Source of the DNA: Ramazzottius varieornatus
Taxonomy: Eukaryota > Tardigrada > Eutardigrada > Parachela > Ramazzottiidae
Assembly: GCA_001949185.1 (NCBI GenBank)
Contig: BDGG01000014.1
Coordinates: 1,157,666-1,221,665, forward strand
Reading direction: 5' to 3'
Length of the DNA stretch: 64,000 nt
The notes below the pieces were generated by a model. It was not told where the DNA came from. It saw only the letters and a program-made list of their open reading frames with translations, and ran no database searches. This document shows positions 39,301 to 51,323 of the stretch, piece by piece. Within the stretch, counting starts at the first letter, position 1. Every line of letters begins with the position of its first letter. The translations under genes were made by a program, and so were the position numbers.

Positions 39301-42300
39301 GCGTTCACATGCCGCAGCCAGATAATCGAGATGCCTCCTCGACAGCCGTCCATCAACCAGCGCTATTTTCCGCCATCATTCAACCACTCACTTTCAACAG
39401 CTGAAACTACCGCAAATACACCACAGAAAAAAATTTGCGGACAAACATTTCAGTGCTTTGAACTGCCGAGACTCCAAAAGAATTTTGATGTGAGAAATGG
39501 TAGACCTAACTTATCATAACATCGATTAGTCGAGTTTCGGGGCGGAAATCAGATTGCTGACGGTGAAAATAATTTACACAATTTTCATTTTGACTGCCGT
39601 CGGCTGTCGTCCACCTTTCGATAAAGCAATGCCCGCAATACGTTATTATGCTAATGACACCTTTGTTATTATGTGGTTGCACAAAATAAACCCCCGTAGT
39701 AAGCGATTAGTTTGTCCTCAGGACGCAACTTATGCTAATTATCCGCTGCATAATTAATCCTTGCAATTGACGTACCTGTTGTCCACGTGTCCGGCGTTTA
39801 TTTTCTCGAAGATAGCAGTACAATCAACGGTGCCCCATTCTCCCTCTTCTTCCTTGTTCCTCTTAAACGCACGAACAACACAGCAAATTAAAATTGAAGT
39901 TGGAATAATAGCCAGAGTAGAGATTCGAAATGGTCAGCGTTTAAGGATATTGCGCGGGGGGGAATGTTATCAGCATTAGGTAAGGAAGGGCGATTTAGGT
40001 CTTATGGCGTTAAAGAGGTGGAATTTGCCAGTCTGTTCTCAGTTGACTTTACAAGATGTCAATCACTTGATAACACATTGCAGCCAGCGTCACTACTGTC
40101 CATATTTCCATATTCCCTAGTCCGTACTACCGTCAGTCTAATTCAAGTGCCCATGGCAGAATGGCAGCTGACAAGGCCGACATCTGTAAAGGCTCTGTCC
40201 TAACCAACTTCTTCAAATAGACGCTTTAAACTTCACGCAACAGAAATATACAGGAATGTCTTTGAGTAACAAGAATTATTAAGTGACTTTAGGATAGTTT
40301 TTGTATACGGCTTCACGCGAAAGTGACTTGATGAAAGACGGTCAGTCTCTATTCTTCCGAAGCCTCTTTAGTACTCTACTGGATAAACACAAACATGAGG
40401 AAGAATAAGGCCATATGGCCGCCGTGATTTCACGCTTTCATCTTCAAAGTCGAAAGGACTTTTAACACATTATATGAACCACTCTCTCTGATGAAAAGAC
40501 GGACTCTATTTAAAGGCAAAGAGGCAATTTCTAGAACAAACACTGACCCAGCAAATGCGACCCTCGTCTTTATTCACTGTTTCTGTCGCCAATCTTAAAG
40601 CGGAAAAATATGCGCTACTCTTTCACAGCCAAACTCGTTCGGAAAATCTGTGAAAAATATTGAATGGAAAATACTGCATGTGATTCTTGTGTTTGTTGCG
40701 TTGGGGAGAGGTAATTTTCGAGTACGACTTCCTCCTTGTGATGGCAAGTATCACGTTTCATGGCATGTAATTTCCGTTGTGGCACATTTAGCAGTAATGA
40801 ACGCAACAGATCGACCAGAACCATGATCATTAATAATCCTCACGTAATCACAGCTTGTTATGAACTGACATTCATTTGGATGTAACCGTCAATATTATTT
40901 TCGAAACACGGCAAGGACACGAGGGAGACATCTCGCTAACAGAGCTTCGGTGGGTCTTCGCTGCTCGAAAGCTTGGCAGTAATGGGAGATTGAAAGAAAA
41001 CAGTAAAGTGATCCTTATTGGAAGTGAAAAGCGTTGTTGATCGGCGCTGAATTCCTCAGCGAAGGCCAACCAAGCTTCAGACAGGCTTCAACGCCACCCG
41101 AAATAACTACACTCTTCTTCCCTCCGTTCCCATCAACATCCGCTCAGGAAAGCGTCCTTGCTCTTTCGAGTCCACATTAAAAAAAAAGACGAACGACTAC
41201 ACATCCATTTCTGAGGTTTTAAGGACCGAAGTTTTGAAAGGGAAAATAACGCTTACCGAACGTTAGGCTATGAAATCCTAAACGCTTCCTAGGTTCGGTT
41301 CTTCCGGGTTCTCGGCGTTGGTTCGTTGCAAAAAGTCTCAGATTGTCCTGTAAAACACGTAACCTGGGTTCGGATGAAAATACTGGCTGTAGATTAGAAC
41401 TGAGATAGATTCCAAAGCAAAGAGTGTCGCGGAGAAGATGAACTGGGTGGAGACGGAAGCCAGAGCCAGATGTAAGCGCGGAAGCATCCATCTTCGTTCA
41501 TGTCCCTTCTGGATCTATGTTTTGCAAAACCCATGATTTCAGTACAGTACATCAAGCTTCGGTCCGGAAGGAAGCTTCACGGCAGGCTGGACACTTGTTT
41601 AAAATGAGGCCGCTTAGCGCTTAATTCATCTATCCATCAGCTGCAAAGATGGCAGTAATTGCTCTGACCCATCACCGTCACTCTGACAGCTTTTCAAAGC
41701 TCCCTTCCACACTTTTCCAAGGCATTTGCAAAATCTAGCAGAAAGATACCTCATTTGCGTAACAAAATATTTTCGGACCTCCCCGAAAACTTCGTCTGCG
41801 CACTACGCCCAGGCTTATCATCTGTGTGGCAGCCCTTCTTTCAGCGTGATGCCCATTAGTGCCAAGCTTTTGCCTTTTTCGCTGCCGTTTTACCTGCAAG
41901 AAAATACGATATCAGCAGAAACGTTTGCATCAAATTGAGTTGGCGATACTAGCATCACCTACCGAGCAGAAGGTTTCGTTATGCAAACTGCCCAGAGGCT
42001 CCATCTTTTGTTGAAAGTACGTTCGGGCCCTCTAGGTGGAGGAAAAGGGCATCCAGATCGTCAGGCTTAGGTCCACTCGCAAGATCTCTGGAAAACATCA
42101 ACGCAGTGGACCGGCAAAAACCAGGAGCACGCTGATCTGGAAAGAGAACAAAAGATCTTTGCGCGCAAACTGAGCACGAGGAAGGTTTGATGGGTTGATT
42201 GGCTGTTTAGCTGAAAAGATTTTCGGCGCGACTGGAAAGGTTGTTTGATTGATATCGTGATCACTCAAAACGTAAATAATCAATATTTTCAACTTCTCTC

Positions 42301-42450
42301 CTTTCTTTCTCACTCCTAGAAGTGCTAGAACATCTTCTTCAGACTTTAAATCGGAGTAAGACAGCATCTGGCTTCATAGCGCACGATATCAGTCTTTCTA
42401 TTGCAGGTGAAGGGCGTGACTTACCAAGTAGGACGTCGGCCACAAGGAAA
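33319..42450. other. Gene-less 9.1-kb region upstream of EYA
   Basis: I found no coding exon with start, splice or family support on either strand; all open frames are under 135 codons and look random. It contains one family A repeat (36179-36263) and one isolated family C half-site near 33925. By position it could hold non-coding 5' exons and enhancers of EYA and the promoter of the downstream plus-strand gene, but I see no motif that proves this. Confidence 0.5.
36179..36263. repeat. Family A repeat, intergenic copy
   Basis: The ends are CCTTTTTTTCTACAAAA and TTTTCGTAGAAACATGG. The core reads CTGACAGG, GTGCCCTGCACGGCCCTG; it is clearly related to the copy at 32144. Confidence 0.7.
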
Positions 42451-45380
42451 ATGATCAGCCGAGGAGTGATGTCGCACTTCCAGCAGGATGCAGCCTCGCC
42501 ACCGTCTTTTGTTCTTCCCGAATACTCGGACTTCTCCACAGCCATATCGGTCGGTATGGATCCGCAACGACCGCTTCTTGTCAAGCAAGCTAGCGCTGAG
42601 GACGTAGGAACTTTTCGACAGCAGGTAAGCCTTCAAAACCAAGATTACTGGTCATTGCGCGACTTGATCGAGGTTATGTTCGTGTTTGAGTCCGGCTCTT
42701 CTGATTTTTGCAGATGCTAATCCCGTTCACTCCACTCAACACTATCGAGAACCGATTCTTTCGGACACAGATCAATGTACCGAATGGAATAAAGGACGAG
42801 GAAGAAGAAGAACTGCACTCGCCTGTTGATGCCAACGGAGGATCTTGTCCGGATGTTCCCATCTCTTCAGATGTCGAAGCCCCTGTGACCCAGCAGGTGC
42901 TTCCGCCATTCCTCCATCGTTTTCTCAAGCTCGACTTTCCCCTATTCAAGAAAGCTCAACGACTAAAGGACCAGTTTAACGAGATGGTGGCGAGATATTC
43001 CAGAAAAGATTCAGCCGGAAACACTTTTCGTGGATTTTGGCCGAAACTGCACTACCTGTGAGTGAAAATTTCGATTGATTGTTGATGGTACGGTTGTAGG
43101 AGGTGACGTCACCGCCACGTGCCATTCTTGTGTGTAATACCAACGGGTTGTCACGTGGTCATTGTGATGTGATCTTTCAAACAGCACATAGCCCACCATA
43201 ACTCGAGTGATGGCTCGTCTGATGGCTCGCCAACTTTCGCTTTCCAGTTGAGTTTTCTCGCTTTTTTCCAGGGAAACTTCGGCTGTTCGCGCGCTGTCCT
43301 ACCATCCGCATGAGACGACCTTGGCTTTTGCGGACGGAAACAGCAACGTTGTTGTTACGTCCTGTGTTGCCAGTTTGTGCGGAAGCCTGGCCGAAGAGAC
43401 ACCGTCCAGCGTGCCGCTGCGGCATGCGCAACAAGTGGACATCGTTGGACTTTTCTGGGAGTATGAGCTCTCTGCTCGTCACAATTGTTCATCACGACAA
43501 ACCATATCGATAACCTGTGCCTTACTTTATAGCTATTACTCAAAGCGACGTTTGGGAGTCGTCTGCCTTAGGACTTGCCTCGTGTGGAACCTAGAAGGAA
43601 GGTCGTCGACGTCGCCGCAAGTCCCGCAACTCATCTTAAGCATGGACGTTTCCTCGGATATTTTCACTGCGGCATTATTCACATCCAGCTTGACTCTTCT
43701 AGTTTCTACGTTTCACGGTCGACTGCGGGTACGTATTTCGTGAAAGTTTCGATCACTAGAAGCCAGCCTCGCAATTTTATTTGCGTGGGAAGGCTCCACC
43801 GTTCGGCGTAAACAGTACTGGCGTCCTTTACTGGGTTTCTTGACAGGAATATGATCATTACGGAGTCGATACAGAACGAAGACTGGGCTACGACTGCATC
43901 TTGGATCTACGGCTTTCGCCTGATGGAAAGCTCGTCGGCTATTCCACTTCAAATGGATTTTTAGGGTAAAAACATCCATCTTTTATGCTTATTGAACATT
44001 CAGTGTCCTTCGGTTCGTTCATATTTTTTGTGAAATGCTTACAGAGTCCTGTTTGAAGACAGTTTAGACAGCATCGTCCACCTCGATGTCGGCTCCACTG
44101 TTAGCTCTTGGGCCTTCCTTCCCGACTCATCTTCGCTGGTCTTCACGAAGCGAAACTCGCTAGAACTCTTCTTCCTCGCTATTCCTCCCTTAGACTCTCC
44201 TCTGGCTAATTTCTATATTCCGACCGTGATTGCGACTTTCACGCCGGCCTCTGAAGAGACCGAGGACTCGAAGACTCAGAAGGCGTTATGGGAAATTTCA
44301 GGACTTGCTCTGAACGACGCTGGCTCACACTTGATACTAGCTCTGACCGATCGCAACGGTTCGGTCGAGTCACGGTGCTTGATTAGCATCATGTCGAACG
44401 ACGCTTCCGGTCAACATACAGTTAGAAAGGTGTCTGGCTGGGTTCTCTGTGGCAGAGCCGATCGTCCATTCACCACGGACTTCGTACACCAAAAGAGTGG
44501 TGGCGACCTTCTGAGCGTCGTAAGTAAATTTTAAACGACCGTGTTCGAAAAATTAGACGTTACCTTGAGGTTCGTTGTGTTATAGGCTACGAAAGGTGGG
44601 TGTATTTTTCATCTTCTGATTGCTCCTGTGACTACGGCTGACTACTCCTGGCATTCCATAAGCAAAGTTGCCCCTCGTCAACAGTTACTTTCCGGCAACA
44701 TGGTTTTCCTCTTCCTCTACCACGTCCTTCTCCCATCGTTCCGCTGGATAGCATCCTTCTTTATGGCGAATACTCAAGAGCGCCATCTAGATGGTTTCTC
44801 GGCTGACATTTCCAACATGTCCTTCCCCACCATCGCTACTCCTTACAAGGTCAGCCTAGATCCTGGTACCTTAGTCATAACGACAGGGAAAACTGTGCTT
44901 TTTGTTCGATCGTAGGTCAGCCGGATCACTAGCTTTGTTGACAGCAAGGCCGAGAACCCATTGAAAGATCGTCTGTACGAGGATATCCTCAGTCGTGGAA
45001 TGGCCAGTGTTGGTGAGGCTTTCCAGGCAGACGGAAGCCTCGGAAATCGCCAACAGAACCGAGACCAGAGTCCGCTGTCCGATCATCACATGTCGGTGGA
45101 CCGAACTCCGGAAGTACCCTCTCCTCATCCGTGGAAGAATGCCTTCTCTCCTCTGGTAATCCTTCCAGAGTGCAATGATCGAGACATGGTCGGTGTTCGA
45201 TTCAATGTGGCTTTATGATTGTTGCAGGCACAGCAGCTGGGCAACCTGGGGCTGAAAAGCAATGGTGGGAACAGCTCTCCGCCAGCTTCCTTGCTGCAGC
45301 GAATAAACTCGGTGGGCAAAGGTTCGCCAAAGTCCATTCTGCTCTCACCGAAACTAGTCTTCGGTACGGACAAGGAATAA
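42451..45380 (+). CDS. AAAS: Aladin-like WD40 nucleoporin (AAAS homologue, divergent)
   Basis: Nine exons: 42451-42624, 42714-43057, 43272-43460, 43533-43728, 43847-43965, 44045-44519, 44586-44849, 44916-45155, 45228-45380. They sum to 718 codons (717 aa; human aladin 546). The matches are modest but ordered. VRALSYHPHETTLAFADGNS fits human [40 protein letters not shown] fits [39 protein letters not shown] fits the late HSMVWDPSGERLAVLM blade. The 72-nt intron at 43461-43532 could be read through in frame, but removing it restores this alignment. Aladin sits in the nuclear pore through NDC1. The roughly 200-residue Ser/Pro/Asn-rich C-terminus has no human counterpart and could belong to something else. 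An upstream coding exon cannot be excluded, as the frame stays open before the ATG. Confidence 0.62.
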
Positions 45381-46446
45381 TACTAAGCTTGTCGCATGCG
45401 GCCACGCGTCATTTCAAGCTCCGAATGCATTTACTTGTTCGTTCATCCTAGAGAGAGTATCCGTAGTTTTATTCTCATACATGTTAGAGGAAGGTGGTTT
45501 TGAACTTTTCAGAGGTCCCGCGTAATATGAGGTTCTTTGCCTTTTACCTGCCACAAGGAGAAGAATGCCGCCAAGTTTGCGATCGCGTTTCAACGTAAGA
45601 TAACGCGAAGGAACGCGACGCAGACACGATATTCCGCAAATTACGCGATAGTTTTGCAGCAATCCGTGCTCAAGCCACGTGTCCTCGTATGAAATGTTCC
45701 CCCGGTGATTCGATTAGGGGTCGAAAAAACTGCGCGCGGGGGTTCCGGCTGAATGGCTAGCACGGCCCTGCATCAGAATTTTGAGTCTGGTCCTACTGCC
45801 TGCTCGTACGGCTGGCCGTAGGTCCTACGCGACTGTTTTGATGCGCATGTGCCATGCTGCTGCGCGGCGTGCGCCTATTGATGAGCGGCGGTGAACGGTG
45901 AGAAAAGCCTGGCTTGCAAATTTTAATGGCAATTTGTATGAAGTTCACATTAACGATTGACGGCCTTCATCTTGAGCAACTTTATGATTTTGTTACGCCT
46001 GTCTGCGGCGCAGAATCTGCATGTGATCATACGATATGTGTGATGTTTGTTGGCCGTTGCTGGTGAGACGCCGCCGGAGTATTTTGTCTGTCTACGTGTG
46101 AGTGACGTCGGGAAGTGGAGCGCACCTACATGCATACCGTAATATCTGGACAAGCAATAGCGCGCACTGTATGCAGGTGGATGATGCTGTGATGCATTTT
46201 AGGTATCAAGGTTGAATGTTGTTCTTCGATGGGGGTTACTTTCCGAACTATCCTCCTTACCTCTACTGTTTTCTCGTTACAGGGGCTGTTTCGTAGGATC
46301 TTAGCTTCTTGCCGATCATATTTGTGGATTTTCGCGGTGGATTTGGAACAAGGAGTATATTCCTGGAAGATTTGGCAGGATACTGCTTATAACATTGGCT
46401 GTACGAAGAAGGCTCGCTTGATTGTTTGATTGATGAGTTGGGCGGC
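45381..46446. other. Intergenic region between the aladin-like gene and TLK
   Basis: No gene is seen. It contains a family A core (AGCACGGCCCTG near 45760) and a family C hairpin (46123-46180). A CGTTACAG acceptor ending near 46281 may serve a TLK 5' UTR intron. Confidence 0.45.
46123..46180. repeat. Family C hairpin upstream of TLK
   Basis: CACCTACATGCATACCG pairs with CACTGTATGCAGGTGG over a spacer of about 25 nt. Confidence 0.65.
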
Positions 46447-49400
46447 ATGTCCCTGCAACCAGCGACGCCATCGCCAAACAATCCTCCAACCAACATTGAT
46501 CCTCGACGACAGGAACTGCTGGAAGCTCGTCTTTTGGGAACCGGAAATTCCTCTAATTCTTCCAATGTAAATGTGATAACTGCGGGGCAGAACACTGGAA
46601 GCAACGGTGCACAGGTGAGCGTTTGTCACATTGACAACAGCTGATGGCAAATATGCGGTCTATCAAGCACGTAAGGTTGCATGCATTATTATAGCAGGCC
46701 GTTTTGCCACCAGCTGTAATATTTTCATGGAAATTATGGTGTGTTTTTAGCGGCCATCTTCTTTCGTTTCTTGCAGTTTATTCCTCTCGCCGAACTTCCC
46801 TCCATGTCGATCAAGACGCCCCAGGCTCCATCCAGCCTATTCTTTCAACCAAGTCCTTCGTCGAACCTTTTGAGTGATATTTTGTCGCCAAATGGCGATA
46901 TTCATGTGATGCAGCAAGCGCAGTCTTCCATGTATCTTTCCCAGCCACTGCCTTCGCACGCTACTCCCTCATACGAACCTTCCTTACCAGCAGTTACTCC
47001 TGGCGATAATTCGAACGTTAGCATGCGAAGCGCGTCCTCGCAGTCCGGAGAAGCTTCAACCGAGGTAAGACCGTCGCCTGTCGCAAATTTTGATTGTTTG
47101 ATTGGTCCACCGACCTTTGGTGACTGGCCGTCTGTAGTCTTGTGGCTATGTGTACACTCTTACCAATCAGAGACAAATCTGGTTCCTTATAATCTTACTG
47201 CTGACTTGGCGTCGTGATGACCGGTCATCGCTTACGTTTGCTTTTTTCCTGTCTTCCTTCTAGGTCGCGAACACCTCGATATCCAATGGTCCCGCTGCAG
47301 CCTCCAGCAACCCCTCGGCTCCTTCGGCCACGGGCACGATGGTGGTGGCGGAAATGAAGGGCTCAGCGTCCAGCAACTCCATCTCCCAACTGACCAACGA
47401 GTCGTTGGGTTCGGCCGTTCTCATTTCCATCCCCTCTTCGCCGTCCTCTGTCCCTGTCCTCTCCCTGGCGCCAACAGTTCAGCCTTCCTCAACCATCAGC
47501 GACGCTCGGAAGCGAAAGCGAGCACCCAAGTCCAACAGTAAGGACAGCAGCCCTGCTTCGACCAAGAAACCTTCAGCGGCCTTGTCCAAGTCGGCAGTGG
47601 AGCTGGCACAAGTGACGGTGGTCAGTAATGGCACGGGCAGGAAGCCCAACAGTAAAGTGCCGGACTACTACATCAAGACAACGCCGACCAGCGCGGCCCT
47701 GACCAGAGTGGCGCCTCAACCCAGTGCCGTGCCGCCAGCCGGTTCCCGATCGCCACTGCATCCGCAGGCTATCATGACGCAAACCAGCCTGACACAGGCC
47801 TCGCCCTCCACCGTCTCCAACGCTCCACCGTATAACAACGCCTCGGCCGGCAGTAACATGGTCACTTCCACCTTGGGAGGCATTCTACAAAATCATGTCG
47901 CCAGTGCTACTTCGCAAAACAGCGGTGGTGCGACAACGCCGAAGAATTCGGTCGCTGTTCAGGTAGCTTCAGCCGTTCTCACGATAGCTCTTCTCGAATG
48001 CCACGTGGGGTGTTTTTGCAGACGGACATTGATTTGAAGAGTATGGCGGCCATGATGGGCAAGTCCAATAGCGAAAAAGAACGACAAAGCTTCGAAGCGG
48101 TAAACATCCTCAGAGGTGTTTTTTTCCTTTCGGGACACGCTGGTTAATTCCACTGTTTGTGTTGTCCAGAAACTGAGTGAATTGCAGAAAGAAATCATGG
48201 CGCTGCGGCACAAGTCCACTCAGGCGGAGGAAAGGTTGGGCCGATGTGTGGACACGGAGAAGAAGCTTCTCATCGAGAAGGTACGCGGAATCATGTCAGT
48301 TGATTGGTTCGGACAAGTGAGCATTATTCTTCTTTTCTTTAGAGCGCGATGGAGAAGAAGAGTGCGCGGTCGAAATCGGTGCATAACCGGATGAAGTTGG
48401 GGCAGTTTGTCACGCAACGGGAAGGCGCCAACTTCGAAGAAAAATTCCTGGATGGATATGCTTTCATCGAACTTCACAAGTAAGCATTGAAATTTCAACT
48501 ATGAGGACTCTTCGACAACGAAAAGTGAACGGTTTGACATGTGGGTTGTTGTTTTTCAGGAGAATGGATGAACTGCAGACGGAGAAGGAAGAGCTGGACC
48601 GAAGAAAGAAGCTGCTGAACAAGCGCAAGCCGACGGACCGCGTCACGGGACGGAAACCTAAAGAGGGGCGCAATGCTGTCGAGAAGAGCGAGGCTTCGTC
48701 GTCGTCCAGTCAGAATGCAAATTCGGAAGCTGACTCGTCCATGGCCCCACCAAGTAGTGTGCCTAACCCCAGCTTCTCCCTGTCCATCGCCTCCACTTCC
48801 ACCGGCAATGGCCCGAGTAATTGGTCCACCGATTTCATCCAACCCGAGGTAAATGTTTGTCAGAAGACAAAGCGCGAAGAATAGGGAAAATGGGAGTAAA
48901 ATTTTTTTATGGAATTTTGATTGTCGTTTTCCAGGCGAAAGAGTGGACGACTTCCGACTACTATCAAGAAGACGAAATTCTGAAGCTGCGGACGGCGCAA
49001 CTGAAGAAGGACGAGCAGGACTGTACAGCGGAGATGGAGAAGATGGAGCGCGATCGTCTTATTCACATTCGTGAGCTGAAGCGCATCTTCAATGAAGACC
49101 AGTCGGCCTTCAAGAGTAACCCGACACTGAACAACCGCTACCTCCTGTTGACACTCATCGGCAAAGGCGGCTTTAGCGAGGTCCATAAAGCCTTCGATCT
49201 GGAGGAGCAAAGATATGTCGCCGTCAAAATACACCAACTGGCCAAAGAGTGGAAAGATGAGAAGAAGGCCAATTATATCAAGTGTGCAAAACGTCTTTTT
49301 TTTTTCATAACTCAGTGTATCAATCTCACGCACCTGCATACGGGTTTGCGCACTGAGCAACCAACCCGTTTGTACGCAGGCTTGTAATGGGGAATTCTCT

Positions 49401-50819
49401 CATTCATCTGCATACCGATTGTTGCACTAGAGTTGCGTACCCGCCTGTATGTAGGTTAGTGATGAATGGTTCTTTCACACACCTGCATACATGTGCTGAC
49501 ACTAGTAGCATGGTTCACGTACGCTGGTACTTGATGTCGATCCGATCGTTCTCTGGATTAACTGGCGTTGAAAGTGTTTGATCGATAACGTTGTCTTGCA
49601 GACATGCCTTGAGGGAATACCACGTCCACAAGCACCTAACGCATCCCCGCGTCGTCAAGCTTTACGACGTCTTTGAGATCGACTCCAACTCGTTCGCCAC
49701 AGTGCTGGAATACGTCGAAGGTAACGATCTGGACTTTTACCTGAAGCAACAGAAGACCATACCAGAGCGGGAAGCTCGCATCATGATCTGCCAAGTCGTC
49801 AGTGCCTTGAAGTACTTTAACGAACTCAAGCCGCCCATTATCCACTACGACCTCAAACCAGGTAAGTTACCGGCTGAATTCTTTCTGTTTCACGAACTTG
49901 CATACATGAAGCTTTGTAGTTTGCCTAAAGCGCCTGTATGCAAGTGCCCTGAGCTTGGTCGATGGAAATTGTCGATCCTTCGTGTGCAGGGCTTTGTTGT
50001 TGCAGGGAATATTCTACTGGGTCAGGGTAACGCCTCAGGAGAGATCAAAGTGACGGACTTCGGGCTAAGTAAGGTGTGTGACGAGGAGCACTACGATAGC
50101 GACGGGATGGACCTGACGTCGCAAGGTGCCGGCACCTATTGGTACCTCCCGCCCGAAGTCTTCCAGACTTCCGAAACGCCCAAGATATCCAGTAAAGTTG
50201 ACGTCTGGAGTGTCGGTGTTATCTTCTACCAAATGCTCTACGGCAAAAAGGTATGAGCTGTGGGCTAGTTAAAAACTAGTTTCACCGCCAAGTGAAGTTT
50301 ACCGTTTTCTATGGGTTGTAGCCTTACGGGGACAAACAGTCTCAGAGGGAAGTCCTGCAGAACTTCACAATACTGAACGCAAAGGAGGTGGAGTTTCCTG
50401 TTAAGCCACCGATATCCAACGAAGCCAAGGTAAGGTTAAATTCTTAAAAGCAGTGAACAACAGAGGTAAGTTAGTAGTACCGTGATTCACGTACCTGCAT
50501 ACACAAGCGCTGCATTTAACACAGCGCTTGGTGTATGTAGGTGGAAAATGAGGCGCTATCCCGTCTCCCACACGTAAGGTGCGCGTGGAGGTTTATCGTA
50601 ATAAGCGGAGATCTTTTTGGGCTGTTGTAGAACTTTATCAGGAGGTGTTTGACTCTGAACAAGATGGACCGACCGGAAGTGAGGCAGCTGGTTCACGACG
50701 AGTACCTCCAGCTGGGTTCCACCAAGCTGACCAAAGGTTCGGCTTCCGCCGAGCGCAACACCTCTTCCGCCTTCCTCCCCGGTCAGACCACAGTCAACAT
50801 TCACTACATCAACCCCTAA
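46447..50819 (+). CDS. TLK: Tousled-like serine/threonine kinase
   Basis: Twelve exons: 46447-46614, 46777-47064, 47264-47962, 48022-48099, 48170-48280, 48343-48479, 48560-48848, 48935-49281, 49602-49861, 50006-50250, 50322-50429, 50631-50819. They give 973 codons (972 aa). The start is fixed by the conserved N-terminal [14 protein letters not shown], as in vertebrate TLKs. A long Ser/Thr/Pro-rich region, coiled-coil segments (about residues 390-500) and the IRELKRI linker follow. The kinase (about 659-935) has Gly loop [12 protein letters not shown] (Lys688), the TLK-typical HYDLKPGNILL in place of HRD, DFGLSK, and [11 protein letters not shown]. The family phosphorylates ASF1 histone chaperones during replication. 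The tail after NFIRRCL is short and ends INP. The N-terminal linker is longer than in vertebrates. Three introns carry family C hairpins. Confidence 0.95.
49331..49490. repeat. Family C hairpins (three half-overlapping copies) in a TLK intron
   Basis: CACCTGCATACGGGTTTG pairs with CAACCCGTTTGTACGCAGG (49331-49380). Further copies follow: CATCTGCATACC to CCTGTATGTAGG (49410-49455) and an unpaired CACCTGCATAC at 49480. Confidence 0.7.
49891..49947. repeat. Family C hairpin in a TLK intron
   Basis: CACGAACTTGCATACATG pairs with GCCTGTATGCAAGTG. Confidence 0.65.
50488..50543. repeat. Family C hairpin in a TLK intron
   Basis: GTACCTGCATACACAAGCGC pairs with AGCGCTTGGTGTATGTAGGT around a short loop. 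This is the longest paired copy in the window. Confidence 0.75.
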
Positions 50820-51274
50820 AGAGACGCAAGAATGGGAAAGAATCTTCCCAGACTTTCAGACGGCCACGACTAGTATACGGGTGATAATGCTGTTTTTCTC
50901 TTCTTCTACGGCGAAAGCTCAACATTGATATGCGTACACTTCAGACAGACGCAGAGGAAAGCGGTAGAAAAGTTTTGCAATAGGGTTAAGATTGTTACAT
51001 TGGAATATGTCAGACAAGCTGAAACCAGAATCTTTATTCTTGAAAGAATATTATACTAGCTGTTCGACCGTTTTCTGCGTTCGCTGGCGTGTTTTCTGGT
51101 TTCTGTTGATGGAAGCAAAGTCTGCTTCATCCCTTCTACTGTAATATCCTGCTTTGTTGTATATCCTTCAGTTTTCTGCTTGTTGCTTCTTTTGGTGTTG
51201 GTTAAACTGATAGATTGAACGAGTGATCTTCGATTATATGACGTCAGCAAATGAATTTTCTCACATCCTTTTCT

Positions 51275-51323
51275 AAAGTGGCGCACACTTTCAGCTAGTA
51301 TACCCTTGACGTGCGCCACTTGG
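51275..51323. repeat. Family B hairpin, intergenic
   Basis: AAAGTGGCGCAC and GTGCGCCACTTGG form inverted arms around about 24 nt. Confidence 0.75.

Noticed and set aside
39554-39757. Signal-peptide-like frame (IIYTIFILTAVGC)
   Set aside because: There is no ATG in frame before the hydrophobic part and no continuation after the stop.
43461-43532. Reading the aladin-like exon straight through this segment
   Set aside because: The segment is in frame but has GTATGA and TTATAG borders, and removing it restores the W-x7-LxVxC alignment with aladin.
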